Shown piece after piece: positions 52,741 to 63,384 of a stretch of DNA of 64,000 nt. A model generated the notes under the pieces. That model saw only the letters and a list, made by a program, of their open reading frames with translations, made no database searches and had not been told where the DNA came from. Positions within the stretch are counted from its first letter, which is position 1. Each line of letters opens with the position of its first letter. The position numbers were made by a program, and so were the translations under genes. The stretch lies in assembly GCA_025175895.1 (NCBI GenBank), contig CM045988.1, forward strand, positions 14,475,647 to 14,539,646, written 5' to 3'. The stretch is from Wurfbainia villosa (lineage: Eukaryota; Streptophyta; Magnoliopsida; Zingiberales; Zingiberaceae).

Positions 52741-54203
52741 CTAGTAGAACCACCCAATGGTGTAAAAACCATTGGATGCAAGTGGATCTACAAAAGAAAG
52801 AGAGGAATAGAAAGGAAGGTTGAAATCAAAAAAGAATGGCTTGTTGCGAAGGAGTACACTCAGAAAGAGGGTATCGATTATGAGGAGACCTTTTCGCCGG
52901 TAGCCATGCTTAAGTCTATCCGGATTCTCTTATGTATTGCTGCTCATATAGATTATGAGGTATGGCAGATGGATGTCAAGACAGCTTTCCTTAATGGAAG
53001 TCTTGAGGAAAACATCTATATGAAGCAACAAGAAGGATTCATTGCAAAGGGCAAAGAGCATCTTGTGTGCAAGCTTAATCGGTCTATTTATGGATTGAAG
53101 CAAGCTTCGAGGTCTTGGAACATCCGCTTTGATGATATAATCTAGTCTTATGGATTTATTCAAAGTCCGGATGAGTCTTGTGTATACAAGAGATGTGATG
53201 GAAATGTAGTAGTATTTCTTGTACTATGCGTAGATGACATTTTGTTAATTGGCAACAATGTAAAGGTGTTATCAGATGTAAGGGTATGGTTGTCCAAATA
53301 GTTTGATATGAAGGACTTGGGAGAAGTGGGACACATCCTTGGGATCAAGGTTATACGGGATCGCAAGAAAAGGATGTTGTGCTTATCTCAAGCTTCATAC
53401 ATAGACACCATTATGGATCGTTTTAGCATTCCAAACTCCAAGAAAGGTTTTCTATCTTTCAGGCATGGAGTTCCTTTATCAAAGGAGATGTGTCCTAGAA
53501 CATCAAAGGAGATAGAGGAGATGAAGGTGGTTCCTTATGCTTCGGTAGTAGGAAGCCTCATGTATGCTATGCTATGTACGAGATCGAATATCTGCTTTGT
53601 CGTGGGCATGGTTAGCAGATATCAGAGTAATCCAAGATACAAAGTGACATTGAATCGCAGAAGCATATATTGATAAAGTACCGAGAAGGACTAGGATTAT
53701 ACGTTTACGCACTCAATTACTCCTCAGGGTTACAAGGATTCCGACTTCTAATCTGATAGGGATAACAGTAAGTCTACCTCATGTTTTGTGTTTACTTTGG
53801 GTGGTGGAGCAATTGTATGGAGGAGTGTCAAGCAGAAATGCGTGGCGGACTCTACCATGGAAGCTGAGTATGTGGCGGCCTCTGAGGTGGCCAAAGAAGT
53901 CATGGTGGCTCAAAGAACTTCCTGATGGACTTGGATGTGATTCCTGGTTTGCCCAGAACTATCACAATTTATTGTGATAATAGTGGTGCAGTTGCAAACT
54001 CGAAGGAACCACGAGCCCATAAGGCAAGTAAACACATAGAGCGCAAGTACCACCTGATATGAGAAATCGTAAAGTGAGGAGAAGTTGTTGTGGCCAAGAT
54101 TGCATTGGAGGATAACCTGGTAGATCCTTTCACTAACACCCTTCCAGCGAGAGCTTTTGATAGGCATGTGGAGGGAATGAGAATTAGATGTATGGCAGTA
54201 TGA
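52741..54203 (+). pseudogene. COP3 reverse transcriptase and RNase H
   Basis: The gag frame continues: fingers (GVKTIGCKWIYKRKRGIE), first Asp region (WQMDVKTAFLNGSLEENIYM), NRSIYGLKQASRSWNIRF, palm LCVDDILLIGNN (YVDD changed to CVDD, about 53226-53260), MKDLGEVGHILGIKVIRDR, and FRHGVPLSKEMCP. Stops lie at 53143 and 53299. The frame is lost at about 53640-53900. RNase H is readable in pieces: VKQKCVADSTMEAEYVAA (about 53830-53885), CDNSGAVANSKEPRAHK (53970-54030) and NLVDPFTNTLPARAF to a terminal TGA at about 54201. Confidence 0.9.
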
Positions 54204-54223
54204 GGATAGCATATTCTTTTAGT

Positions 54224-54236
54224 ATAAGTGGGAGAT
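54224..54236 (+). other. COP3 polypurine tract
   Basis: ATAAGTGGGAGAT directly precedes the 3' LTR. Confidence 0.9.
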
Positions 54237-54655
54237 TGTTGGGATGTATACTGAAAAGTCTATATTTTGTATGAACATCTTTATGTTTAAAATAAGAATC
54301 ACATGATCATTGTTTGCATATTTATGGTTATGCATATTGTCTAATACATTACATTGTAGATAATATGGTGTGTAGTGTCACATGGGAGATCTTGTTATCA
54401 GTTCCTTGTAAAGTATAAGTAAAGGCTCACAACCTAGATGGTTATGGACAAATCATTGGAATGGTTATAGTGTGATTTGGTATTGGTTTGTCTTGGCCAT
54501 TGAATTACACTAGTACACTTTGTGTGTATTGTGCAGGATCGACTTAGAGGTGATTCGATTTATTGCTGACTACATAATCGAATCGGACCTCAGATATTAT
54601 GTTGTACATGCTCTTAATTCCGATATAATAACGGGCACATGTACTTAGTATTCAT
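54237..54655 (+). repeat. COP3 3' LTR, first piece
   Basis: It starts TGTTGGGATGTATACTGAAA and matches 17702-18119. It is interrupted by SIR2. Confidence 0.92.
54651..54655. repeat. Left target site duplication of SIR2 (TTCAT)
   Basis: Repeated at 56068-56072. Confidence 0.92.
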
Positions 54656-55167
54656 TGTAGGATATTTGATGCCGCTAGAGGGGGGGTGAATAGCGGTGAC
54701 GGTCAGAGATGGAATTCGATCACGTGTTCGTCTACATTTCAAGTTAGTGCGTGCGTAAATAGTACAATAACAAAATACGCAAACACAACAAGAACACAAG
54801 TTTGTAACGTGGTTCGGAACCGCACGGTTCCTACTCCACGGATCGAGCTCTACGAGCTCTAGTGATGCACACGCAACCACTAATAAACACTCCTTCTCGG
54901 AACAATCTGGAGGCGGAGAAACCTCGTACAATAATGATTACAACAATAATCAAATATATACAAGCAAATACGATAATGAAATACAAATGCAAGTAAAAGA
55001 AACACTTTACAAAAGCTTTTGATTGCTTGATCTTTGATTGCCTTGAACTAGCTTTGAAGGACTGAAAAGCACAAACTTTCCCCTTCAATTTCGTTCAAGA
55101 AAATCGCTATCTTTTTCTCCATCACGAGCTTCTTTTATAGATTCAACCTGTGCTGGAAAAAGTTGAT

Positions 55168-55494
55168 CAGTCGACTGCTCGGGACCATCAGTCGACTAAT
55201 CACACTGTTGCTGTGAGATAACGGTGTAATCTACGCTGGAAAAATCCAACAGCTAGAACATCAGTCGACTGATCATGAGCATCCGTCGACTGATGAGCCA
55301 TCACTCGATCGCCATCCCATGGCCGAAAGTGAGACTCCACTGCGGCCCTAAAATCCGAGCATCACGATCGATGATCCATATCGATCGCTTGCCCAATCAC
55401 CAACTCGCCATCAATGGCTGATCGCTAGGGCAATTCCCGCAGTCAAACCCTAGTTGACTATGCCAGTCGACTGCCACATGGCACCAGTCGACTG
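55168..55494. repeat. Six GTCGAC palindromes in three pairs (SIR2)
   Basis: CAGTCGACTG or a one-base variant lies at 55168, 55189, 55262, 55283, 55464 and 55485. Within each pair the spacing is exactly 21 bp. Confidence 0.93.
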
Positions 55495-55694
55495 ACACAC
55501 CTCAAATATGAGGTTTTAGCTCAAGTATGGTGCCCTCATACTTGCTAGACCACCCTTAGCCTATACCTAAGCCTTCTAGCCACCTCCATCAGCCTTTACG
55601 ATCTCGGATCCTCCAAGTCATCCATGACTTGTTCATCCATCGCGCTAGCCTTCAGGTGCTTCCATCGGCTATGTCATGATAACGGTGTCTACAC

Positions 55695-55970
55695 CGCCAA
55701 GGCACATTGGACTTATGCCGCCAAGACTCTCGCTTGAACTTTACGCCGCCAACCATTGGACTTATGCTGCCAAGACTCCCGCTTGGACTTTACGCCGCCA
55801 ATATCAAACCCCTTGGACTTCAAATGCCAAGACTCAAGCTTGGACTTTACCTTGCCAACCCATGTTGGACTTTCCATTTGCCAAGACCCATGCTTGGACT
55901 TTTCTCAAATGCCAAGTGTCCCACTTGGACTTCCCATGCCAAGTACCCATGACTTGGACTTTTCCCATGA
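55695..55970. repeat. Diverged tandem repeat in SIR2
   Basis: About nine units of 25-40 bp sharing TTGGACTT and TGCCAAGA words, with period too variable to fix. It creates overlapping open frames on the plus strand. Confidence 0.8.
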
Positions 55971-56067
55971 CAATTACATTGTCATATGTTTTTGTCGAAA
56001 CATCAAAACATCACTCGAGTCAAACTCGAGTCCTGGTCAATCGTGACCTGGGCCGATTGCACCAACA

Positions 56068-56072
56068 TTCAT
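56068..56072. repeat. Right target site duplication of SIR2 (TTCAT)
   Basis: Exact repeat of 54651-54655. Confidence 0.92.
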
Positions 56073-56585
56073 TTCTTTGATTTACCAATGGGCGAAATTT
56101 ATAGAGTAAATCGATAGGCTCGGTAACTTGGAAAATGATATTATTTATATGGTGTTCCATTGATTATAGGAGGAAACCGTGTCCTATATATTAGGATGAA
56201 GATGCCCCCTTGAGGAGCTCATAAGGTTCATCATGTAAACCCTGCAGGTGGACTTGGTCCGACATGATGATAAGGTTGAGTGGTACTACTAATGGAGTTA
56301 GATGTTGATTAATTAATTATCAGTAAATTAATTAATCGATGAACATTCGAGATCTTAAACACGGGGAGATATATGTACAAATAATATATGGATCCCATAT
56401 TAACTTATGGGGGTTGGTGAGGTAGATCAATGATAATCCTCTAGTAGAATGAATTATCATTAATGGATCGAACTTTATATTGGCTTTATCCATTGGGTGG
56501 ACAAGATCCAACTCCTCCTCATGGTCCCTATTGTAGCCTATTAAAACACTCATGGAGCCTACATCCGTTGATGGAAAATAAAACT

Positions 56586-56690
56586 CTAGATCCGACGGTG
56601 GAGATTAAATCTCTTGATCTGACGGTTGAGATTAAATCTCTAGATCCGACGGTTGAGATCAAATCCCTAGATCTGACGGTGGAGATTAAA
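56586..56690. repeat. 27-bp U3 repeat array (COP3 3' LTR)
   Basis: Nearly four units, the same number as in the 5' LTR. Confidence 0.92.
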
Positions 56691-56710
56691 AGGAGGCTTG
56701 AGCTTAACTC

Positions 56711-56717
56711 TATAAAA
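56711..56717 (+). promoter_or_regulatory. Likely TATA box (COP3 3' LTR)
   Basis: TATAAAA, 20 bp after the array; from the 3' LTR it would read into COP2 antisense to its genes. Confidence 0.6.
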
Positions 56718-57531
56718 GGGTGGCCAAGGCTTGGGTGTGGAGATGCTTTTGAAGATTAGGGTTTTTGTTTCCCTTGGCTTGGGCGGCCAGAAACCTTAGA
56801 GAGCTAGGGTTTAGGTTAAGGGGTGGGTGGCAACATTGGTTGGCTTCAACTTTAGGGCTGACGGCAACTCAAGAGGACTAGGGTTTCCTCTTTTCTTTTC
56901 CTCTTGGTCGGCTTCTCCTTTCCCTAGGGCAGCTCCTTCTTCTTCCATTGGAGCTCTTGGCCGGCGTTCATCCATTGAAGTTGGTCAGTGCTCAAACCTC
57001 TCCCTCTCCTTAGGGCCGGCGGACACCAAGGAGCTTGTCCTTGGTGGTTGGCGCAAGTAAGGAGAAGAAGGTGCTTTTCTTCTTCCTCTTGTTCGGAGCG
57101 AGCAAGGAAAGGAAGATCGTGATCTAGGAGGCTTCATCTCTTGGAGGATCGTTGCCCACACAACGTCCAAGAGGAGGATAGGACATACGATAGAAGATCA
57201 AGAGGTATAATTCTTGTTTATGATCTTCTCTTATTCTATGCATGTTGTATATTTTTGTTATATGGCTAATTTACTTGGACCCCGAATACAAACACAAAAA
57301 CCGGCGATCCGTACATCATCTATTCCGCGGCTAATCGTAGAATAGAGGTTGGTTCCTTGAATAATAAGTTTGTTCAAGTGACCACTCTAATCGAATAGCA
57401 CGACGATGGAACGGTAGCTTGGGTAATCCCTATTTGTCAAGGATTATTTTTATTTTAATCCGGGGACGAAGACGGGATCGCCATGAACAAGCGACCGAGT
57501 TGAAGTGGGAAGGGAAGTTTCCTCCCTATCA

Positions 57532-57536
57532 CATAC
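57532..57536. repeat. Right target site duplication of COP3 (CATAC)
   Basis: Exact repeat of 17697-17701. Confidence 0.9.
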
Positions 57537-58486
57537 ATCACTATGTATGAGTCTTAACAATTCTTTAGCTTGTTCGCTTTGTCCACTAAACAGAATTTTA
57601 GTCATCTTGCCTAATAGACAAGATTCACATATCTCATATGATTCAAAATCAAATGAGTTCAAAAGTCCATCCTTATAAAGTTTTGATATGTGTTTCTCAA
57701 GCGACAGTGCTAGAGATAAGTTTAGTTTAAATCATTTGATTTTAACTGTTTTGTATATATGTTATAAATTGGATTTTAAAGGTTTAGAACATAGAGTCCA
57801 TTTATTAATTGTGCACTACAATAAAACATGTCATTTAAATAAATAGAATAACATTTATTTTTTTATTATAAATGAAAAACCTTTCTTGTCTGAACAAGAA
57901 ATAGAAACAATGTTTATAGTTAAAGCAAGCACATAATAACAATTCTCAAGTTCTAAAATAAGCCCAGAAGGTAAATATAAAGAATAGGATCCTACAGCTA
58001 TACCTGCAACTCTTGCACCAATGCCAACTCGTAGGTCCACTTCACCCTTTATCAATGATATATTCTTTCATAGATCCTGGACATTAATACAAATGTGAGA
58101 AGCACATCTAATATCTAATACCAATGATGAGGAAGTAGATAAATTGACTTCTATAACATAAATACCTGAGGTGGAATTTTCACTTTCGTTCTTCTTTTTC
58201 AATTCCTCTAGTTAAAATTTTCAGTTCTTCTTCCAATGTCCAGTCTGACTACAATGAAAGCAGGTTCCTTCCATAGCCACCCCTCCTTTAGGTTTCAATG
58301 TAGTAGACTTTGCCTTGCCTTTGGTTTGGGTCTTACCCTTACCTTTAGGCTTGTGTTTTCCTTTGCCCTTTTGCACCATCAATATGGGCTTAGTCTTCTT
58401 AAGATTTTGTTCAACAGTTCTCAAAATGTTCAACAACTTAGACAAGGATTTATCAATTTCATTCATGTTGTAATTCATGATAAATT
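57537..58486 (-). pseudogene. COP2, gag end, protease and integrase zinc domain
   Basis: This minus-strand sequence is a close relative of COP1. Reading down from 58486: gag MNYNMNEIDKSLSKLLNIL, the Lys/Gly tract, a knuckle CFHCSQTGHWKKN whose last Cys is lost to a stop. Then protease, with the active site changed to LVLDIRCASHIC (DTG to DIR), and its barrel (KGEVDLRVGIGARVAGIAVG). Last comes the zinc domain tail (FDFESYEICESCLLGKM) and the first integrase residues LIHSDVC. It joins 16345-17701 when COP3 is removed. The gag N-terminus is cut off by COP6. Confidence 0.87.
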
Positions 58487-59414
58487 TGTTGGGATGTACA
58501 CTGAAAAGTCTATCTTTTGTATGAACATCTTTATTTTGAAATAAGAATCACATGATCATTGTTTGCATATTTATGGTTATGCATATTGTCTAATACATTA
58601 CAATGTAGATAACATGGTGTGTGGTGTCACACGGGAGATCATGTTATCGACTCCTTGTAAAGTATAAGTAAAGGCTCATAACCGAGATGACTTTCGACAA
58701 ACCATTGGTATGGTTGTGGTGTGATTTGGTATTGGTTTGTCTTGACCATAGAATCACACTAGTACACTTTGTGTGTATTGAGCAGGACCGACCTAGAGGT
58801 GATTCGATTTATTGCTGACTACATAATCGAATCGGACCTCAGATATTATATTGTACATGCTCTTAATCCCGATATAATAACGGGCACATATACTTAGTAT
58901 TCATTTCTTTGATTTTCCAATGGGTGAGATTTATAGATTAAATCGATAGGCTCGATAAGTTGAGAAATGATATTATTTATATGGTGTACCATTGATTATA
59001 GGAGGAAACCATGTCCTATATATTAGGATGATGATGTCCCCTTGAGTAGCTCATAAGGTTCATCATGTAAACCCTGCAGGTGGACTTGGTCCGACATGAT
59101 GAAAAGGTTGAGTGGTACTACTCATGGAGTTAGATGTTGATTAATTAATGGTCAGTAAATTAATTAATCAAAGGATATTCGAGATCTTAAACATGGGAAA
59201 AAATGTACAAATAATATATGGAGCCCATATTAACTTATGGGGGTTGGTGAGGTAGATCAATGATAATCCTTTACTAGATTGGATTATCATTAATGGATCG
59301 GACTTTATGTGGGCTTGATCCATTGGGTGGCCATGATCCAACTCCTCCTCATGGTCCCTATTGTATCCTATTAAAACCTCATGAAGCCTAGATCCAATGG
59401 TAGAAAACAAAACT

Positions 59415-59519
59415 CTAGATCCAATGGTAGAGATTAAATCTCTAGATCCGACGGTTGAGATTAAATCTCTAGATCCGACTGTTGAGATTAAATTCCTAGA
59501 ACCAATGGTGGAGATTAAA
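59415..59519. repeat. 27-bp U3 repeat array (COP6 LTR)
   Basis: Nearly four units, CTAGATCCGACGGTTGAGAT type, ending 20 bp before the TATA box. Confidence 0.9.
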
Positions 59520-59539
59520 ACAAGGCTTATCCCTAACTC

Positions 59540-59546
59540 TATAAAA
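59540..59546 (+). promoter_or_regulatory. Likely TATA box of COP6
   Basis: TATAAAA at the conserved place after the array; as this is a 5' LTR, it is the element's promoter. Confidence 0.68.
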
Positions 59547-60181
59547 GGAGAGGCTAGGGTTGGTGTGGAAAAAAGAATTGAAGGGAGGAGCTAGGGTTTT
59601 GGGCGGCAAGGAGCAAGGGAGTTGGGCGACCTCAATTAAGGAAAGAATTTCCTTTCTCTTCTTCTTCTTCTTGTTGGCCGGCATCTTTGTCTTCCTTCTC
59701 CTCTCCTTGGTCGGCGTTCAATCTCTCCTCCTCTCCTTGGCCGGTGGAAACAAAGCTTAGGGTCTTCCCTTGGAGGTTTTGGCCGACATCCATCTTCCTC
59801 ATCCCTTCTCCTTGTTGGCCGGCGGCAAGCATCTAGGTTGGTGCTTGTTGGTTGGCTAAAGGAAGGAGAAGGGTTTTGTTTCTGTACTTCCTCTTGTTCA
59901 GAGTGAGCAAGGAAGGAAGATTGGTGATCTAGAAGCTTCGACTTTTAGAAGATCGTCGCTCACACGACGTCCAAAAGGAGGAAGGACAAACAATAGAAGA
60001 TCGAGAGGTATAACGATTGTCTATTTTCTTTTATAACATGTCTATAATTGTTTTTCAATTATATATGCATGTTGTATTCTATTTTTATTGTTAAATATAC
60101 TTGGACCCCGAACATAAACACAAAAGCCGGCGATCCGTACATCGTCTATTCCGCGGCTATTCGTAGAATAGAGGTTGGTTG

Positions 60182-60204
60182 CTTGAACAACAAGTTTGTT
60201 CAAG
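60182..60204. other. LTR-end hairpin (COP6)
   Basis: CTTGAACAA and TTGTTCAAG with a 5-base loop, 150 bp before the LTR end. Confidence 0.75.
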
Positions 60205-60356
60205 TAACTACTCTAATCGAATAGCACGACGATGAAACGGTTCCTTGGGTGATCTCTTTTGTGTAGGATTAAATTTTTTTAATCCAGGGACGTCGAAGGG
60301 ATCTCCATGAACAAGTGACCGAGTTGAAGTGGGAAGCGAAGTTTCCTACCTTCAAG

Positions 60357-60369
60357 TGGTATCAGAGCC
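60357..60369 (+). other. COP6 primer binding site (initiator Met tRNA)
   Basis: TGGTATCAGAGCC two bases after the LTR, as in COP3. Confidence 0.94.
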
Positions 60370-61411
60370 ACGGTTTCCGGTTTTGTGTGTTTAGGATTCG
60401 GTTACTTTTATTCACTTTTCATATATTATATATGCCGGATAATAGTAGGATATGCGTAGGTTAAATTTTTGGTTGCAGGCATAGGATCCAATTATTATGG
60501 CCATATGTGTGTATGTGATTGTATGTGTGTAATTGTATATTTGTTGAATCTTCGGGGTTGACGAGGCTAGTATTTAATTTTTGTAATTAGATACGGCATT
60601 GTTTAGCCACTCTTTTTATTTTAGTTTACTTTCGATCTAGATTTCATGTAGACTCCCTCGTGGAGTTAGGATCGATGGATGTAAATTAAAATATTTTTTC
60701 TCGGCTCGGATCTCCGGATGGCTTGTACATGAAATAGGGAGGAGCGGACGAGATGGCGATACGACGAGAGACATATTGAAGACAAAAGCCATAATGTTGG
60801 AAAAATTTTTATATTTCATATTTATTGCTTATTGTTTGATATACATGTCCTAGGCTAGAAAATTCCTCAATTTCAAATTATTAAGTGGGAGAGGGATATT
60901 TTTTAAAAAATTCCCACGACCTCCATTACGATTTGACATGTGATGCAAACAAACTTGCGCGTCGGCTCTGAGTGTCTTCCTCCACATCGGATGAGTTTGT
61001 TTGCATATCATAAGATCGAATATGGTTATAAGAAATTATTAATGAGCGTGTGTACTTCCCCATCGGAAGGCATATAACCCGAGATAATTAACTTGGTACC
61101 GAGTAATGGTGAACACTTAGATACAAATATAAGTATCCTCCCCATCGGAGTCACTGCTTTTATTTGTAAGGTCGAAGAGGAACCAACTATTAATTTTACT
61201 TGTCAAAAGGTTAGGTTGACATGATAGTAAAATTAATGGGTAAAACCTCCTCTTACAAATGAAGAATTCGTATATGTCCACACTATCGTGGCATATGATA
61301 TTCTCGGTGTTTTGAGGTGTTGGTTGATTTTAAAATTTTATTGTTTGAGGAATCAATAATTTTTTGTAATCTAATGTTTTGATCTATGTGATACTTTGAT
61401 TTTCTTTCAAA
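60370..61411 (+). other. COP6 untranslated leader
   Basis: 1.04 kb, colinear with the COP3 leader. CCCCATCGGA or a one-base variant is at 60982-60991, 61058-61067 and 61140-61149, spaced 76 and 82 bp, exactly as in COP3. Confidence 0.82.
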
Positions 61412-62200
61412 ATGACTTTCAACCCGCTTGTTGTGATACCGAAAGAAAATAAACATACTGGACCCAACTATGTTGATTGGAAGAGGAATCTTGACATTGT
61501 CTTGACTGCTGAGGAATACAAATATATACTCCTCGAAGAGTGCCCTCCTAAGCCTGCGGATGATTCTGGGGAAAAGGAGAAGGAGAGTTATAAGAAGTGG
61601 ATCAAGGCCGATGAGATGGTGCGGTGTTACATTTTGGCATCTATGTACTGCAACATCAGCATCAAGCCATGCCCATTGCTTATGACATGATGCTCAATCT
61701 CAAAGAGCTTTTCGGACACCAGAATCGGGCTGCTAGGTAGGAAGCCATGATGAACCTAATGACGACCACCATGATCGAGGGAACACCCGTGAGGGATCAT
61801 GTTCTCAAGATGATGGCTAATTTCAATGAGCTGGAAGTCCTCAGAGTTGAGATCAATGGGGAAACCTAGGTCGATATCATTCTCTAGTCTCTACCTAGGA
61901 GTTTTGAGCAGTTTCACCTGAACTACAACATGAACAAGAGGTTGTATTCATTGGCGGAGCTTCTGACAGAACTCCAGGCGGTAGAGGGGCTTTTTCATCA
62001 GAGTGCTCAGGCACAAGCCATGGTTGCCCAAAAGGTTTCTACTTCTAAGCCAAAAGGCAAGAAGAAGAAGAAACAAACTCGGGCAAAGGCAGTGGGAGGA
62101 ACTTAGGGAGGAGTGAAGAAGCCGAAAGGCAAGTGCTTCACTTGTAAGCAGACTGGACACTGGAAGAAGGACTGCCCCAACCGCAAGCAGAACAAAGGTA
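61412..62200 (+). pseudogene. COP6 gag
   Basis: It starts at the ATG at 61412 (MTFNPLVVIPKENKHTGPNY). The frame is open for 76 codons up to EMVRCYILASM; then a 7-bp loss relative to COP3 at about 61640 shifts it. Coding continues in the new frame, with TAG stops at about 61738, 61868, 61885 and 62104, through the basic tract (STSKPKGKKKKKQ) to an intact CCHC knuckle CFTCKQTGHWKKDC (62137-62178), which binds RNA. The knuckle is damaged in COP3 but whole here. Confidence 0.9.
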
Positions 62201-63384
62201 TATCCTTTGGTCTAGTCATTGAAACATGTTTAGCTGTGTTATCTACCAGCACCTGGTGTGTAGATACGGGACTCATTGATCATGTCTGCAATACTTTGCA
62301 GGGGTTCCAGGAAACCAGACGACTGGCTGAAGGAGAGATTACCGTATACTTGGGCGATGCAAGAAAGGTGGCGGCTGTTGCAGTGGGTGATGTTTATTTA
62401 TCTTTTGAGAAAAATAAAGTTTTGGTTCATAAGAAATGCCTTTATGTACCTTTATTTAGAAAGAATTTAATTTCGGTTTCTAAATTATTTATGGATGGAT
62501 ATTCTATTTCTTTTAATGACAGAGTTGTTATAAAAAGTAATAGGGAGATTATCTGTTCTGGTGCATTGATAGGAAATTTATGCACACTTGAACCAAAAGC
62601 TCCCACGATGCAAATAGAAGTTAATAACTCATCTTCTAATTCCAATAAGAGAAAAGAACCTTCGAAGATGAACCAAACATATCTTTGGCATCTAAGACTT
62701 GGTCATATTAACCTAAGCAGAATTCAAAGGTTGATAGCTGATGGACATTTGGGCTCATTAGTGGTGGACGATTTCCCAACTCGCGAATCTTGCTTGGAAG
62801 GTAAAATGAACAAGAGGCCTTTTAAGGCCAAGTGGTATAGAGCAAAAGATGTGTTAGAATTGGTTCATTCTGATTTGTGTGGTCCTATGTCTATCCAGGC
62901 TAGAGGTGGTTTTGAGTATTTCGTCTCTTTTATAGATGATTATTCGAGATATGGAAACATTTACTTGATGCGCCGCAAGTCTGAATGTTTTGACAAGTTC
63001 AAAGAATTCAAGGCTGATGCGGAGAAATGTCAAGGTAAAAGTATCAAGACACTACAATCTGATTGTGGTGGTGAATACCTCTTTGGAGAGTTTAGGAATT
63101 TCTTATCAGAGGCTGAGATTCAATCCCAATTGTCTGCACCTGGCACACCCCAGCAGAATGGTGTAGCAGAGCGAAAGAATAACACTCTTATGGAGATGGT
63201 TAGATTGATGATGAGTTATTCTGAGTTGCCAGATTCGTTCTGGGGATATACTCTAGATACGGCAGTGTATATTCTAAACTTTGTCCCATTTAAATCAGTG
63301 CCTTCTATTCCCACAGAATTGTGGACTGGGCGAAAGCCTAGTCTAAGACATATTCGGATTTGGGGGAGTCCAGCACATATGCTG
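62201..63384 (+). pseudogene. COP6 protease and integrase (truncated)
   Basis: One open frame continues from the knuckle. The protease active site is CVDTGLIDHVCNTL (about 62256-62297) and the barrel LGDARKVAAVAVGDVYLSFE. The integrase zinc domain has HLRLGHINLSRIQRL, but the first Cys of the pair is Arg (TRESCLEGK). The core carries all three catalytic residues: Asp in VHSDLCGPM, Asp in LQSDCGGEYLFGEF and Glu in NGVAERKNNTLMEMV. The tail ends at RHIRIWGSPAHML, where COP7 starts; the last five codons of the open frame are LTR. It is the most complete integrase in the window apart from its missing end. Confidence 0.92.

Larger units (their letters stand above)
54656..56067 (-). mobile_element. 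SIR2, solo LTR of Sirevirus type
   Basis: 1412 bp from TGTAGGATATTTG to GCACCAACA, with exact TTCAT duplications and no internal domain. Its ends match SIR1: GCTAGAGGGGGGGTGAATAG near the start and TGCACCAACA at the end, in the same orientation, hence minus strand. The middle is different from SIR1. It contains six GTCGAC palindromes and a repeat built of TTGGACTT and GCCAAG words. Open frames here (55676-56080 and others) come from that repeat. Confidence 0.9.
17702..57531 (+). mobile_element. COP3, Copia retrotransposon carrying three nested insertions at top level
   Basis: This plus-strand element has LTRs of about 1.87 kb, primer site, gag-pol and purine tract. Without inserts it is about 8.75 kb; with them it spans 39.8 kb. 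The 5' LTR is in two pieces (17702-19296 and 48961-49235) around COP4. The 3' LTR is in two pieces (54237-54655 and 56073-57531) around SIR2. The summed lengths of the two LTRs, 1870 and 1878 bp, agree, which supports the reconstruction. The gag start (TGPNYVDWKRNLDIVL) points to a Tork/Angela-like lineage. It inserted in the COP2 integrase. The LTRs differ visibly, so it is older than COP4, COP5 and TEK2. Confidence 0.9.
56073..57531 (+). repeat. COP3 3' LTR, second piece
   Basis: It continues the LTR after SIR2 to CCCTATCA. Landmarks: 27-bp array, TATA box, GC-richer leader, hairpin at 57356-57378 with one arm damaged (CTTGAATAA). Confidence 0.92.
58487..60354 (+). repeat. COP6 5' LTR
   Basis: 1868 bp from TGTTGGGATGTACACTG to CTACCTTCA, the same length as the COP3 LTR within 10 bp. 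No insertion interrupts it, so it is the best reference for this LTR family here. Confidence 0.93.
58487..63384 (+). mobile_element. COP6, Copia retrotransposon, left part only
   Basis: A plus-strand relative of COP3 with an intact 5' LTR (1868 bp), primer site, leader, gag, protease and most of integrase. COP7 interrupts the integrase tail at 63385, and the rest is beyond the window. It inserted into COP2 gag, next to the bases AAATT. It has fewer stops than COP3, and one 7-bp frameshift. Confidence 0.9.

Noticed and set aside
55676..56080. A 134-codon frame with repeated Pro/Trp/Thr-rich motifs
   Set aside because: It comes from the tandem words in the SIR2 solo LTR; alternative frames of the same DNA are equally open.
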